From G963665495 sp963667575 (GTDB taxonomy: Bacteria > Desulfobacterota > Desulfovibrionia > Desulfovibrionales > Desulfovibrionaceae), in contig CAXXHY010000055.1 in assembly GCA_963667575.2 (NCBI GenBank), positions 62,001 to 126,000 of the forward strand: 64,000 nucleotides of DNA. Reading direction: 5' to 3'. A program made the position numbers and the translations under genes. Each line of letters starts with the position of its first letter. The stretch's first letter is position 1. Of this stretch, positions 1 to 8,476 are shown piece after piece. The notes under the pieces are model-generated. The model did not search any database. It saw only the letters and a list, made by a program, of their open reading frames with translations, and was not told the DNA's origin.

Positions 1-644
1 AGCATGGATTGCGCCAGGCGCTTTTCAACGCCCCTCCCGGAGATTGGGACAACGGAGAACGAGGCATAGCATCACTGCCCGGACGTGAAAATGAATTTTT
101 CAGCGCCATTGAAAAGGCGTTGCAATACGCGTCGGTTCTGGATTGCAAAACCGTTCATGTCATGGCTGGAAATACCGTGCCCCTGATGCTGCCCCAGCGC
201 CAGCGCGCCATTTTCAAGGCCAACCTGTGCAAGGCAGCGGACATGGCCATGAAGCAGGGCGTGACCCTGGTGCTCGAAGCCATCAATCATCGCAACATGC
301 CGCAGTTCTTTCTGGAGCGCCAGGATGATACCCAGGCCATTATCTCCGAACTCGGCAAACCGAACATTGCCGCCCAATTCGATATTTATCATTGCCAGAT
401 AACGGAAGGGGATGTTGCCACAAGGCTCAAGCGCGACATGCCGCATATCGGCCACATTCAGATCGCCAGCGTGCCTGATCGTCACGAGCCTGATCAGGGG
501 GAAGTGAATTACGAGTGGCTTTTCAATTATCTGGACACACTGGGGTATAAAGGGTGGATCGGCTGCGAATATAATCCTGCAGGAAAAACGAGCGACGGAC
601 TGGGTTGGTTCGCTCCCTGGAGAGACAAACAGAAAATTTCCTAG
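1..644 (+). CDS. otnI: 2-oxo-tetronate isomerase, hydroxypyruvate-isomerase family (5' end outside window)
   Basis: TIM-barrel sugar isomerase/epimerase. It is predicted to interconvert 2-oxo-tetronate and 3-oxo-tetronate during catabolism of threonate or erythronate-type acid sugars. The open frame runs in from the left edge, so the N-terminus (roughly 45 residues of a family length near 260) is missing. Visible family motifs are LEAINHR (metal-ligand Glu region), QFDIYHCQ and the late segment HIQIASVPDRHEPDQGEVNY. It is followed by otnK and otnC on the same strand, which is the established partner set for this pathway, so the specific name rests on family plus context. An acid-sugar dehydrogenase is expected just upstream of the window. 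Confidence 0.85.
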   Translation, partial: HGLRQALFNAPPGDWDNGERGIASLPGRENEFFSAIEKALQYASVLDCKTVHVMAGNTVPLMLPQRQRAIFKANLCKAADMAMKQGVTLVLEAINHRNMPQFFLERQDDTQAIISELGKPNIAAQFDIYHCQITEGDVATRLKRDMPHIGHIQIASVPDRHEPDQGEVNYEWLFNYLDTLGYKGWIGCEYNPAGKTSDGLGWFAPWRDKQKIS

Positions 645-807
645 TCAGCAGGTTAGGAATGACGCAAGCAATGATGCTTTATCTGGCCGGTTTAAGGAGT
701 TTTGCTGCACTTTTGTGAAAAACGGTTGTTTTTTCCCGGCCATGTGAAGCAAGTAACAAAATTAACTTCGTCTCCCCCAGAGGGGTGTGAATAAAAGGTG
801 TTGTGCT

Positions 808-2073
808 GTGTACTTAGGAGTAATCGCCGATGATTTTACTGGCGGCACGGATATAGCCGGATTTCTCGTCCAGAACGGGCTTTCGGTGACTCAGTTTATA
901 GGAGTCCCGGAGTCTGCCCTAGCCGGGAACAAGCCGGATGCAGCGGTCATTTCCCTGAAAAGCCGCTCCTGCCCGGTGGAAGAGGCTGTCAATGACTCGC
1001 TGGCCGCTTTGAAGTGGCTTGCGGATCAGGGATGCAAACGCTTCTTCTTCAAATATTGTTCGACTTTCGACAGTACGGCCAAGGGCAATATCGGTCCTGT
1101 CACCGATGCGTTGCTTGACGCTCTGCAAAGCGACTTCACTATAATGTGCCCGGCCCTGCCCGTTAACGGCAGGACCGTTTATAAAGGCTACCTTTTTGTG
1201 GATGCCTTGCCTCTGAATGAGTCCGGCATGCGTCACCATCCGGTGACGCCCATGCTGGACTCCAATCTTATGCGCCTGACCGAACAACAGTCCAAGGGGA
1301 AGGCCGCGAACATTCCTTTCGGCATCATGGAAGAAGGTCCGCAGGCCATCCTGAACAGCCTGGATGGGTTGCGGAAGCAGGGCGTACGCTATGCAGTGCC
1401 GGATGCGCTCAAAGATGAGCATCTGGTGTATCTGGGAGAAGCCGTGGCGGATCTGCCGCTGGTTACCGGCGGATCGGGTCTGGCCATGGGCATGGCCCGC
1501 CATATTGCCGGACAGAACAACATGGACGGCAAGACCAGCATGGATGCCGGCATGCCTCCCGGAGGAAAAAGCATTATTCTGGCCGGGTCCGCGTCCGTCA
1601 TGACCAACGCGCAGGTGGCGCGTTATCTCGACAAGGCCCAGTCCTGGAAGGTCGAGGTGTCCCGCTGCATCACGGATACCGACGCCTATGCCGCGGAAGT
1701 GGCTTCCTGGCTCAAGTCCCTGGCTCCTTCCGACAATGCTCCGCTGGTCTACGCCACCGCGGGTGTGGAGGAACTGGGCGCCGTGCAGAAGGAATTCGGC
1801 GCCGAAGCCTCGGGCAAGGCGGTGGAGAGCTTTTTTTCCGCGCTTGCCTCGCTGTTGAAAGACGCGGGTTATGATCATTTTATTGTTGCTGGTGGGGAGA
1901 CCTCAGGCTCGGTAGTGAAAGCCCTTGGCATCAAGGCCTTTCATATCGGTCCGCAGATCGCTCCGGGTGTTCCGTGGGTGCGCGCTGTAGAATGTCCCAT
2001 TTCTTTGGCGCTCAAGTCAGGCAACTTCGGAACTGAAGACTTTTTTACCGTAGCTCAAGAATATTACAAATGA
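808..2073 (+). CDS. otnK: 3-oxo-tetronate 4-kinase (four-carbon acid sugar kinase)
   Basis: ATP-dependent kinase that phosphorylates 3-oxo-tetronate at O4, giving the substrate of otnC. The N-terminal motif GVIADDFTGGTD is the family signature. FKYCSTFDSTAKGNIGP and ALPVNGRTVY mark the substrate domain, and GGETSG near the C-terminus marks the nucleotide-binding domain. I chose GTG at 808, which gives MYLGVIADDF and is preceded by AAAGGTG. An in-frame GTG at 787 would add seven residues that homologues do not normally carry. The gene overlaps otnC by 4 bp (ATGA), indicating coupled translation. About 420 residues is normal for the family. Confidence 0.9.
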   Translation: MYLGVIADDFTGGTDIAGFLVQNGLSVTQFIGVPESALAGNKPDAAVISLKSRSCPVEEAVNDSLAALKWLADQGCKRFFFKYCSTFDSTAKGNIGPVTDALLDALQSDFTIMCPALPVNGRTVYKGYLFVDALPLNESGMRHHPVTPMLDSNLMRLTEQQSKGKAANIPFGIMEEGPQAILNSLDGLRKQGVRYAVPDALKDEHLVYLGEAVADLPLVTGGSGLAMGMARHIAGQNNMDGKTSMDAGMPPGGKSIILAGSASVMTNAQVARYLDKAQSWKVEVSRCITDTDAYAAEVASWLKSLAPSDNAPLVYATAGVEELGAVQKEFGAEASGKAVESFFSALASLLKDAGYDHFIVAGGETSGSVVKALGIKAFHIGPQIAPGVPWVRAVECPISLALKSGNFGTEDFFTVAQEYYK

Positions 2074-2717
2074 CAGAACAAGAATATCGAACACAATTCG
2101 TAGAGCTGGGAGCATCGCTTTTCAACCGTGGCTTCAGTGTAGGCGGCGGTGGAAATATCTCGGTTTTGCTACCTGACGGCAAAATCCTGGCGACACCGAC
2201 CAACTCGAGTCTGGGAAGGCTGAAGGCTGATGAAATTTCACTGGTGGATTCGGATGGTACGCTTTTGTCCGGACATGCGCCCACCAAGGAAATACCGTTG
2301 CATATGGGTGTGTATTCCGCTCGGCCGCAATGCAAGGCCATTGTGCATTTGCATTCGACCTATGTGACTGCACTCTCCGCCCTGGCGGATATCAGCCCCG
2401 AAAATGCCCTATCGCCTTTCACGCCGTATTTCGTTATGAAAGTGGGAAAGCTTCCGGTTGTTCCCTACTACAAACCAGGCGCGGCAGAACTGCGGACTGA
2501 AGCGGAAAAAGTCGCCAGAGACGCCAATGCGTTTTTGCTGGCCAATCATGGCTCGGTTGTTTGCGGGTCTTCGCTGGTCAATGCGGTCAATGCAGCGGAA
2601 GAACTGGAAGAAACGGCAAAACTCTACTTTCTGATGTTGTCTTCCGGAAAGCCGATACGGTACTTGACGGATAACGAGATTGCCGAACTTACAGCGGCGA
2701 AGGCGGTAAGCAAGTGA
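2070..2717 (+). CDS. otnC: 3-oxo-tetronate 4-phosphate decarboxylase (class II aldolase/adducin family)
   Basis: Zinc-dependent class II aldolase-fold enzyme, predicted to decarboxylate 3-oxo-tetronate 4-phosphate to dihydroxyacetone phosphate. Family features are the glycine-rich GGGGNIS near residue 30, the metal-binding HLHSTYV near residue 90 and ANHGSV near residue 155. At 215 residues it is of standard length. It starts inside the otnK stop codon and overlaps the following regulator by 4 bp (GTGA), so the three genes form one tight operon. The threonate/erythronate assignment comes from the otnI-otnK-otnC grouping. The stereochemistry of the starting sugar cannot be read from this window. 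Confidence 0.88.
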   Translation: MTEQEYRTQFVELGASLFNRGFSVGGGGNISVLLPDGKILATPTNSSLGRLKADEISLVDSDGTLLSGHAPTKEIPLHMGVYSARPQCKAIVHLHSTYVTALSALADISPENALSPFTPYFVMKVGKLPVVPYYKPGAAELRTEAEKVARDANAFLLANHGSVVCGSSLVNAVNAAEELEETAKLYFLMLSSGKPIRYLTDNEIAELTAAKAVSK

Positions 2718-3520
2718 TCCCAGCGCAAAGGCAGCAAACCATTCTTGATCTGGTGGCCAGACAGGAAATAGTCAGTATTGCACAACTGACTGAATCCCTG
2801 GGCGTCTCGCATATGACAGTGCGGCGCGATATTCAGACTCTCGAACAGGAGGGCCATGTCATCACGGTTTCTGGCGGGGTGCGTATGGCTGAATATATCG
2901 ACGCCGAACCCTCGAGAAAGGTCAAGAAAACTCTGCAGGCCAGCGAAAAGGCTTTGATAGCCAAAGCTGCCGCAGAGCTGGTTGTCCCTAATGCAACCGT
3001 ATATCTGGATGCAGGGACCACCTGTCTTGCCATTGCCATTGAACTGGCTCAGCGGGATGACATAACCGTGGTTTCCAATGACTTTGCCGTGGTTTCGTAT
3101 CTCACTGAAAATTCACATTGCGAACTGTACCATACGGGCGGTTATGTCTTGCGGCAGAACGAGTCCTGCGTTGGAGAAAGTGCTGCGCGCTTCATCGCTT
3201 CCCTGAATATCGGCATAGGTTTCATCTCGGCCTCCTCCTGGGACATGCATTTCATCTCCACTCCCACGGAGTCCAAGGTGCCTGTGAAAAAGGCTGCCGT
3301 GGCCGCTTCGGCCCAGCGTGTGCTGATCAGCGATTCGACCAAGTACGGCAAGATCGGTTTTTTCAAGGCCGTGCCCATGAGTGAAATCGACGTGGTCATC
3401 ACGGACGACGGTCTGGATCAGCATGCCCGCAAGGCCATGACTTCAGATGGAAAAACCATCATGATCGCCTCTCAGGATCAGAACGATACGGAAATCATCA
3501 GACCCGGCAGTATGTTATGA
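2714..3520 (+). CDS. DeoR-family transcriptional regulator
   Basis: DeoR/GlpR-type repressor of 268 residues. The N-terminal winged helix-turn-helix (about residues 5-58) contains the family segment GVSHMTVRRDIQTLE. The C-terminal sugar-phosphate sensor domain has the typical LDAGTTC and VVSNDF motifs. The start is GTG overlapping the otnC stop, with AAGGCGG upstream as ribosome binding site. Being last in the otn operon, it most likely senses a phosphorylated pathway intermediate and controls its own operon. I infer that from position and family and see no mapped operator. A strong terminator lies 160 bp downstream. Confidence 0.9.
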   Translation: MIPAQRQQTILDLVARQEIVSIAQLTESLGVSHMTVRRDIQTLEQEGHVITVSGGVRMAEYIDAEPSRKVKKTLQASEKALIAKAAAELVVPNATVYLDAGTTCLAIAIELAQRDDITVVSNDFAVVSYLTENSHCELYHTGGYVLRQNESCVGESAARFIASLNIGIGFISASSWDMHFISTPTESKVPVKKAAVAASAQRVLISDSTKYGKIGFFKAVPMSEIDVVITDDGLDQHARKAMTSDGKTIMIASQDQNDTEIIRPGSML

Positions 3521-3679
3521 ACTGGAGTAGGGGGATTCTGACGCCAGGTCTGCATTGCAAAAATGGGTTTTTCCGCTATATATAGATAGTTTCACTCCGC
3601 CAGGACGTTACGGGACGCTTGCCTTGTGTCGTGACGCTCCCCTTTGGCAAAGGGAGCCGGACAATACCGGCTCGATCGG

Positions 3680-3720
3680 GCCCGATCCAGAGACATGCCC
3701 CTCTGGATCGGGCTTTTCTT
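3680..3720 (+). terminator. Rho-independent terminator after the otn-deoR operon
   Basis: A perfect 13-bp stem (3680-3692 with 3701-3713) and an 8-nt loop are followed by TTTTCTT. It ends transcription of the otn-deoR operon before the IS element. Confidence 0.85.
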
Positions 3721-3787
3721 ATGCGGCCCCATGTCAAGAGCTCCCAGATTTCTTTCCTCTTATTTTCTTAGGCCGAGTGATATCCTC

Positions 3788-3798
3788 ACCATGTCGGC
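3788..3798. repeat. IS subterminal inverted repeat (transposase 3' side)
   Basis: ACCATGTCGGC, the exact reverse complement of 5038-5048. It lies 120 bp past the transposase stop. Confidence 0.7.
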
Positions 3799-3918
3799 TA
3801 ATAAGTTGTATTCCTTTTCTTATTCGTGCTCTGTGGCACCAAGTACCGATTCGGTACGCTTGGAGATCGCCATTTTTAATTCCGTAGTCTGCGCTACCAA
3901 AAGCCCGTCGCGATCAGT
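3799..3918 (-). ncRNA. Candidate guide (seek/bridge) RNA region of the IS element
   Basis: Noncoding stretch between the transposase stop and the right-hand subterminal repeat. In IS1111-group elements this position encodes the RNA that pairs with target and donor DNA. It contains the short palindrome ACCGATTCGGT near 3845. I have not folded it and cannot define RNA ends, so the call is positional only. Confidence 0.3.
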
Positions 3919-4980
3919 TTATGCAGCTGCTGGTGGTAAGCTGAGCTTCCACAGCAACGCAGCCAGTTTTCGAGCAAGTGCGGCAATCGCCTTTTGGGGG
4001 ATTCCGTGTCTGCTCAAAATTCGATTGAAAAATTCTTTTGCCCAAGGATCTCGTTGTTTCCATATCCACGCAGCTTCGATCAGCAGACTTCGTAACCGTC
4101 GTTGTCCTACCGGGCGCAGTCGGGCGGTGCCTTTGGCTAACCCGCTTTGCCGTACTACCGGAGCCAGTCCAAGGTACGCCGTAACCTCTTCACTTCGAGC
4201 AAATCTGCCAGGATTGAATAGCTCCGCAGCAAAAGTGGTGGCTACGACCTCACCGATTCCAGGAACGGACCTCATGGAGGCAATGCGTCTTGCTTCGTCT
4301 TGTTCCTGGGAAATGGTACGCAATCGCAGATCTACCCGCCGCTGGACTGCTACAAAATATTCAAGTTCTTCTAATAGACTTTGCAGGGTGTCGTGCGCGC
4401 CTGGTGGAAGCAACAACGTTTTGAGTGTGCTTACGGCCGTCTTTCCCCAGTGATCGATTTGGGGCGGTTCTGGCACGTTCAATGAGAGCAATAAAGCGCG
4501 AATGCGTTGCTTTGTCTTGCGTAATGAATCGGTCAGTTGGTGCCTCCGACGTTGAAGGCTACGGAAAGCTTCTTCCTGTTCAGTTGGAATGGCGATGGGA
4601 CGAATAAGGCCTGAAGCGGCCAACTCCGCAAGTTTACGGCAGTCCAGGCTATCGGTTTTGTTCGTCGCGGCAACCGGACGCGGTATTCTGCTCGGAGCGG
4701 CAACGATAACCTTGATTCCGACAGACTCAAGGCTTCTTGCCAAACCGAACCCGGTAGGTCCCGCCTCATAACAAACGGCCCCAATTATTACAGGCAAAGA
4801 ACGGAGTGCTCGAGTAAGTGCTTTGATATCGGATGGACACGTCCAATCTTTGATCATTCCATCGGGTCTGAGAAGAGCCACACTGAAACTTCGCTTGTGG
4901 ACATCTACGCCTACCCAAACTGTTCCACCGGAAAAGGCTTCAACAAAACGATGCAATGATGATATCTTGATTTCAGCCAT
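3919..4980 (-). CDS. IS110-family transposase (DEDD recombinase)
   Basis: 353-residue transposase with the two expected domains. The N-terminal RuvC-like DEDD domain shows D26 in VGVDVHK, E72 in YEAGPTG, and D110/D113 in KTDSLDCRKLA. The C-terminal Transposase_20 domain shows SVPGIGEV, YLGLAPVVRQSG (candidate catalytic serine) and a late LRSLLIEAAW motif. All four acidic residues are present and the frame is intact, so it may be active. Family members move through a circular intermediate using an element-encoded guide RNA. Start ATG at 4980 with GGAGG upstream on the reverse strand. Rival call: IS110 sensu stricto rather than IS1111 group. Confidence 0.93.
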   Translation of the reverse strand: MAEIKISSLHRFVEAFSGGTVWVGVDVHKRSFSVALLRPDGMIKDWTCPSDIKALTRALRSLPVIIGAVCYEAGPTGFGLARSLESVGIKVIVAAPSRIPRPVAATNKTDSLDCRKLAELAASGLIRPIAIPTEQEEAFRSLQRRRHQLTDSLRKTKQRIRALLLSLNVPEPPQIDHWGKTAVSTLKTLLLPPGAHDTLQSLLEELEYFVAVQRRVDLRLRTISQEQDEARRIASMRSVPGIGEVVATTFAAELFNPGRFARSEEVTAYLGLAPVVRQSGLAKGTARLRPVGQRRLRSLLIEAAWIWKQRDPWAKEFFNRILSRHGIPQKAIAALARKLAALLWKLSLPPAAA

Positions 4981-5037
4981 GTCGGCCTCCTTTGAGCTTC
5001 ACCTTTTCTGGTATCATACCAGCTTAAGCCAGGGAGT

Positions 5038-5048
5038 GCCGACATGGT
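5038..5048. repeat. IS subterminal inverted repeat (transposase 5' side)
   Basis: Reverse complement of the 3788-3798 copy. It lies about 58 bp upstream of the transposase start and 20 bp from the stop of the next gene. Confidence 0.7.
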
Positions 5049-5067
5049 ATTTTTGTTGTGGTCAGGC

Positions 5068-6879
5068 TTATTTCTCTTTTACCGTAAAAGCCAGAGAGCC
5101 TTTTTTGACATTGTCAATATAAGAGGTGATGGTAAAATTTTCACCGACAACAATGTTATCCAGAGTCAGAGAGACATAAGTGCTCTTGGTGACGGACAAC
5201 TCTTCACCATTTTTTGTAACGGCATTCTTTTCATCAGTTTGTATGTCGGTAATATAGCCACCTGCTATTTTGAGAAGGAACTTTTTGCTACTGTTTTCAG
5301 GCTTTATGGTGACTTTGAACCGGCATACCTTTTTGGAGATTGTAATATACTCCGAAGTTCTGGATAATACTATTGAAGGATCTTCGGAAGTAGCACTGTC
5401 CGCTTTCTGGTAAGAGACCATAGGATATATTCGATAATCATCTCCTTCATAGGATGCTGGTTTTGTGCTATTGATCAAGTTGGATTTGTACAATGACAAG
5501 AAGTGTCCTGTGGTAGATTTGATGTCAATGTCATATTTTTTGGGTGATGGAAAAGTAAGTACGAAACCCAGCCCGTCACTTGTAACTTCTATGCTGTCAG
5601 CATAAAAATTGATATAATTATTCTCACCTCGCTTGAGAGCCAGCTTTGCTGTAAAAATTGCTTCATCTAAATTATAGCCGGGTTTGAGTGTGGCTTGAAT
5701 TGTAGAGCCATTGTCTATTACACTGATTGCCGAATTTTTATCAGGAAGAAGTACTTGTGCAAAGTCCAATTTAGGTAAAGATCGTACTTCGAATTTTGAA
5801 TATGAGAATGGGGAATCGCTATGATACGCATTCAGAGTAGCCCAGAAGGCTTGTCGCATTTCTTGCGATATATCTGCAGTTGATGAATTAGTGCATGTGT
5901 TCAATAAGGATGTTATGTTCTCGTTGTAGTTTTTGTAATCATTCCTGTAAATATCATGCATGACCTCCTGTATTTTAGCTTTTATTCTGCTTTTTGCTTC
6001 TGTGTCTGCAAATCCCACACACTTTTCTATATTGACTCCGAAGATATCTTTAATTTTTAGTTTGATTCCTTTTATGACGCTGTCCATGGTTTTACAGTCG
6101 ACCCGTTCTCCGGAAAGGGCATTATAAAAATCCGCGCGCGCCACTATATCAACAACTTGAGAAAAAATGCCGTTGCTATTGATTGTAAAATTTCCGCATT
6201 GTTTGTTTTTGACAAGGACAAGAAGAGAAACCTGATGTGTCTTGGGTACGAGTTCGTACGCGTCAGCACCCATTGTTTCAGCTCCGAATCTAGCAAGAAT
6301 GGTATTTGGGGCAAAGCGTGAAATCGAAAACAGACTATTGGAATCACGTCCCAGGTATGTGTTGAGCTCTTCAGTAATGCTGCTGAGACTACCGCTCACC
6401 TTTGCTTTGGACATCATTGCACCAATGCCAATGGCCAGAGAAAGTGCATCCCGGGTTGAACGGGTGGCCTGGGTATATTCAAGGCTGTCAGTGACAATAA
6501 GCGGTATGACTATGGGATTTTCACACCCATCGTCGTTATTGAAGAATGAGATTGTTGAAATGGCGTCATAGGGCAAGTTTCTCGAACGCGGGGACACTCC
6601 TACCTGCAGGCGAACCAGGTATGGATCATAGTCATGGCGTAAGGCTGCATGATCTAGGTATTTATCAAGCAGTTTAACTTCCTGATAAATTGACATGGCT
6701 GTGAGATATTTAGTCAGCGGCGGAATGGCAAGTTCAGTGGAATCCGCATCAACAGTTGCCATTGTTCCTGTTTCCGCGCTTGCTTCAGCGTCTGTAGCAC
6801 TATCAAGGTACGTTTGGGCAGACGTGTTGCTGGGTGGGTATAAATCAACAAGGTTCGCCTTAATCGCTGCAGCAATCAT
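5068..6879 (-). CDS. Large protein of unknown function, probable second part of a split lipoprotein gene
   Basis: 603-residue protein that I do not recognise. Its start ATG overlaps the stop of the upstream lipoprotein ORF (ATGA). It has no signal peptide of its own, although the later part looks extracellular: the region from about residue 380 onward is rich in beta-prone, Ser/Thr-containing segments with immunoglobulin-like spacing. A conserved-looking block near residues 70-125 contains DYDPYLVRLQVGV. Base composition is clearly more AT-rich than the flanking genes, suggesting transfer. The protein would make best sense exported as a continuation of the preceding lipoprotein N-terminus, so a frameshift at the junction is suspected. 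The C-terminus ends normally, 20 bp from the IS repeat. Confidence 0.6.
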   Translation of the reverse strand: MIAAAIKANLVDLYPPSNTSAQTYLDSATDAEASAETGTMATVDADSTELAIPPLTKYLTAMSIYQEVKLLDKYLDHAALRHDYDPYLVRLQVGVSPRSRNLPYDAISTISFFNNDDGCENPIVIPLIVTDSLEYTQATRSTRDALSLAIGIGAMMSKAKVSGSLSSITEELNTYLGRDSNSLFSISRFAPNTILARFGAETMGADAYELVPKTHQVSLLVLVKNKQCGNFTINSNGIFSQVVDIVARADFYNALSGERVDCKTMDSVIKGIKLKIKDIFGVNIEKCVGFADTEAKSRIKAKIQEVMHDIYRNDYKNYNENITSLLNTCTNSSTADISQEMRQAFWATLNAYHSDSPFSYSKFEVRSLPKLDFAQVLLPDKNSAISVIDNGSTIQATLKPGYNLDEAIFTAKLALKRGENNYINFYADSIEVTSDGLGFVLTFPSPKKYDIDIKSTTGHFLSLYKSNLINSTKPASYEGDDYRIYPMVSYQKADSATSEDPSIVLSRTSEYITISKKVCRFKVTIKPENSSKKFLLKIAGGYITDIQTDEKNAVTKNGEELSVTKSTYVSLTLDNIVVGENFTITSYIDNVKKGSLAFTVKEK

Positions 6880-7148
6880 GGTATCAACAGTATGTTTACT
6901 GATGCCACTATATAATCAGCAAGGTCAAGCGCTTTATCTATCGCCAGATTGAAATTTGGCTTGAGTTCGCTGACAAACGTGTTCCAGGGGGCCACGGCAA
7001 TGACAGTGACATGGCAGGAGCCCACCTGGTCGTTGGTTTTGACCGTACGTTGTGTGAAGCTGCTCCCTTTGGGGCAACCCGTTAAAAAAATCAGGCTGAG
7101 TATCAATGATAAACTGACAATAATTCTGGACCGTTGTGATTTTATCAT
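6876..7148 (-). CDS. Short lipoprotein N-terminus (possible 5' half of the 5068-6879 gene)
   Basis: 90-residue ORF. It begins with a lysine/arginine n-region, a hydrophobic stretch and a lipobox LTGC with the modified cysteine at residue 25, so it is a predicted lipoprotein. The mature part reads HVTVIAVAPWNTFVSELKPNF and then runs into a hydrophobic tail that stops where the next gene starts. Read on the next gene's frame, the DNA stays open for about a dozen codons upstream of that gene's ATG, which would let a single frameshift join the two. Either the pair is translationally coupled or it is one broken gene. AT-rich like its partner. Confidence 0.5.
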   Translation of the reverse strand: MIKSQRSRIIVSLSLILSLIFLTGCPKGSSFTQRTVKTNDQVGSCHVTVIAVAPWNTFVSELKPNFNLAIDKALDLADYIVASVNILLIP

Positions 7149-7473
7149 GGAAATCCCCTTTTTTTTGAGGAGATTATTACATGGTAAGGATAGTTTTTCA
7201 ATACTTTATATAGAAAAAATCAAGAAAGGCATTACATTTATATAACTAACCTGAATTGTTGTTGATATTTTTCAGTTTTTTAGTGGTTTAAATGCATCAT
7301 TGGTAATATGTGTTCGTAGCTGCTATACCGAATGAGGCTAAGTCTATGACAGGGGGTATAGGCTGAGAGCCAGAAATGATGATGGTGTCTTGCCTGATGC
7401 GGTAAGATCGCGCCTGAAGTTCGTGAATTCTGCCAGGTAAGGGCGCACGGCGAGATGGTGAAATTTCCTTGCT
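7149..7473. other. Intergenic region without recognised gene
   Basis: 325 bp between two reverse-strand genes. The part near the lipoprotein is very AT-rich and presumably holds its promoter. The part near 7350-7470 returns to higher GC. I see no convincing small gene or terminator. Confidence 0.5.
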
Positions 7474-8166
7474 TCAGGCGTCTTCGATACTTTCGAGGTA
7501 GCGTTCCACCAGGGCCACTGTGGCGCCGTAGTGGTTGCTCAAAAGAAGCTGGGCGCGCGGCACATCGCGCTCCAGAACCGCGTCGGTTAGTGCCTGGTGT
7601 TCGGATTCCACGTCCCGGTCGTCTTTTTCCAGCGTATGGGCGATACGCCGGTAGCGATCCGTACGGTCGTAAAGCTGGTCGCAGGTTTGCAGAAGAATGG
7701 GGGAGGCGCAGGCGCTGATCAGGGCCTGGTGAAATTCCACATGGCGGGCTTCCCAGGCGTCCAAGCGCTCCTGGCTCCAGGGGGATTCGCGCTGCAGCCG
7801 GTTGAGACGATGGGCCGCGGACAACACCCGGCCTTCCCATGCGTCGTCTCCGAGCTGCATGGACAATTCCAGGGCCCAGCCTTCGACCCTGGCCCGAAAC
7901 TGCGTGATATCCCGCAGTTCTTCCACTGTCAGACGCGCAACCCGGTATCCGCGGTTGTGCTCCACTTCCACCAGCCCCTTGGCAACCAGACTTACCAGTG
8001 CTTCCCGTACGGGCGAAACGCTCATGGAACACATGGATTGCAGTTTCTGGAAGGGCAAAGGCGCGCCGGGTTGCAGTTCGCCGTTGAGGATGGCGTTCTT
8101 GATGCGCGTGCAGGCCTGCTCGCTCAGGCTGGGGGCTTTGTTATCGGTATCGTCTGATTTCTGCAT
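7474..8166 (-). CDS. GntR-family (FCD domain) transcriptional regulator
   Basis: 230-residue FadR-type regulator. The N-terminal winged helix (about residues 12-78) contains LPFQKLQSMCSMSVSPVREALV, a slightly atypical first helix. The helical FCD ligand domain follows, with metal-binding candidates around HVEFHQAL, SEHQALTDAV and SNHYG. It is transcribed divergently from a fumarylacetoacetate-hydrolase-type enzyme, and the shared spacer carries an array of near-identical palindromes that is a good candidate for its operator. It probably senses a small carboxylate and represses both genes; that is inference from layout. Confidence 0.88.
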   Translation of the reverse strand: MQKSDDTDNKAPSLSEQACTRIKNAILNGELQPGAPLPFQKLQSMCSMSVSPVREALVSLVAKGLVEVEHNRGYRVARLTVEELRDITQFRARVEGWALELSMQLGDDAWEGRVLSAAHRLNRLQRESPWSQERLDAWEARHVEFHQALISACASPILLQTCDQLYDRTDRYRRIAHTLEKDDRDVESEHQALTDAVLERDVPRAQLLLSNHYGATVALVERYLESIEDA

Positions 8167-8476
8167 TTTTGCTGCTCCTGTGTTCCTTCCATGGCACGCC
8201 GGTTTGCTGCATGCCGCTTGACCAGACTGCGGCGTGATCGTTCCTGCTACCGGAGTTTACGAAGTGGTGAGCACTTTGTTCTCTCTGTACTATCAGCAGG
8301 GATCAGCTACGAAAATCATTAGTTCATATTTTCGAACAAAGCAAATATTTTCGAAAATATTGCCAATTTTCGAAAATAGTGCCAGAGTGAGCAGCACCAG
8401 CAGGGCAGAATCCAGATCCGCTAATTTCTAAGCAATCCGGTTAATGCCCGCAAATCCTCGATAAAGGAGATATTCC
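8167..8476. other. Divergent promoter region between the GntR regulator and the FAH-family gene
   Basis: 310 bp holding the promoters of both genes. The downstream half contains the three-palindrome array described separately. Nothing here looks coding. Confidence 0.6.
8328..8378. promoter_or_regulatory. Three evenly spaced TTTTCGAAAA-type palindromes (candidate GntR operator)
   Basis: Palindromes centred on CG at 8333/8334, 8352/8353 and 8371/8372, exactly 19 bp apart. The middle copy is an 18-bp perfect palindrome (8344-8361), the third a 12-bp perfect palindrome (8366-8377), and the first is degenerate (ATTTTCGAAC). A period close to two helical turns would place bound dimers on one face of the DNA. 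The location in the divergent spacer points to the adjacent GntR regulator. Confidence 0.7.

Larger units (their letters stand above)
3780..5056 (-). mobile_element. IS110-family insertion sequence, IS1111-like group (ends approximate)
   Basis: The element holds one transposase gene. An 11-bp inverted repeat, ACCATGTCGGC at 3788-3798 and its complement at 5038-5048, flanks it. Subterminal inverted repeats of 11-14 bp are typical of the IS1111 group of IS110-family elements; the true ends usually lie a few bases outside them, hence the approximate limits. A third 10-bp copy of the motif covers the transposase start codon (4978-4987). The noncoding stretch after the transposase (about 3799-3918) is longer than the one before it (4981-5037). 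That fits the IS1111 pattern of a guide RNA downstream of the transposase. It lies between the deoR terminator and an AT-rich lipoprotein locus. Confidence 0.75.

Noticed and set aside
919..1878. Long reverse ORF opposite otnK
   Set aside because: Antisense shadow of an intact, well-recognised enzyme gene.
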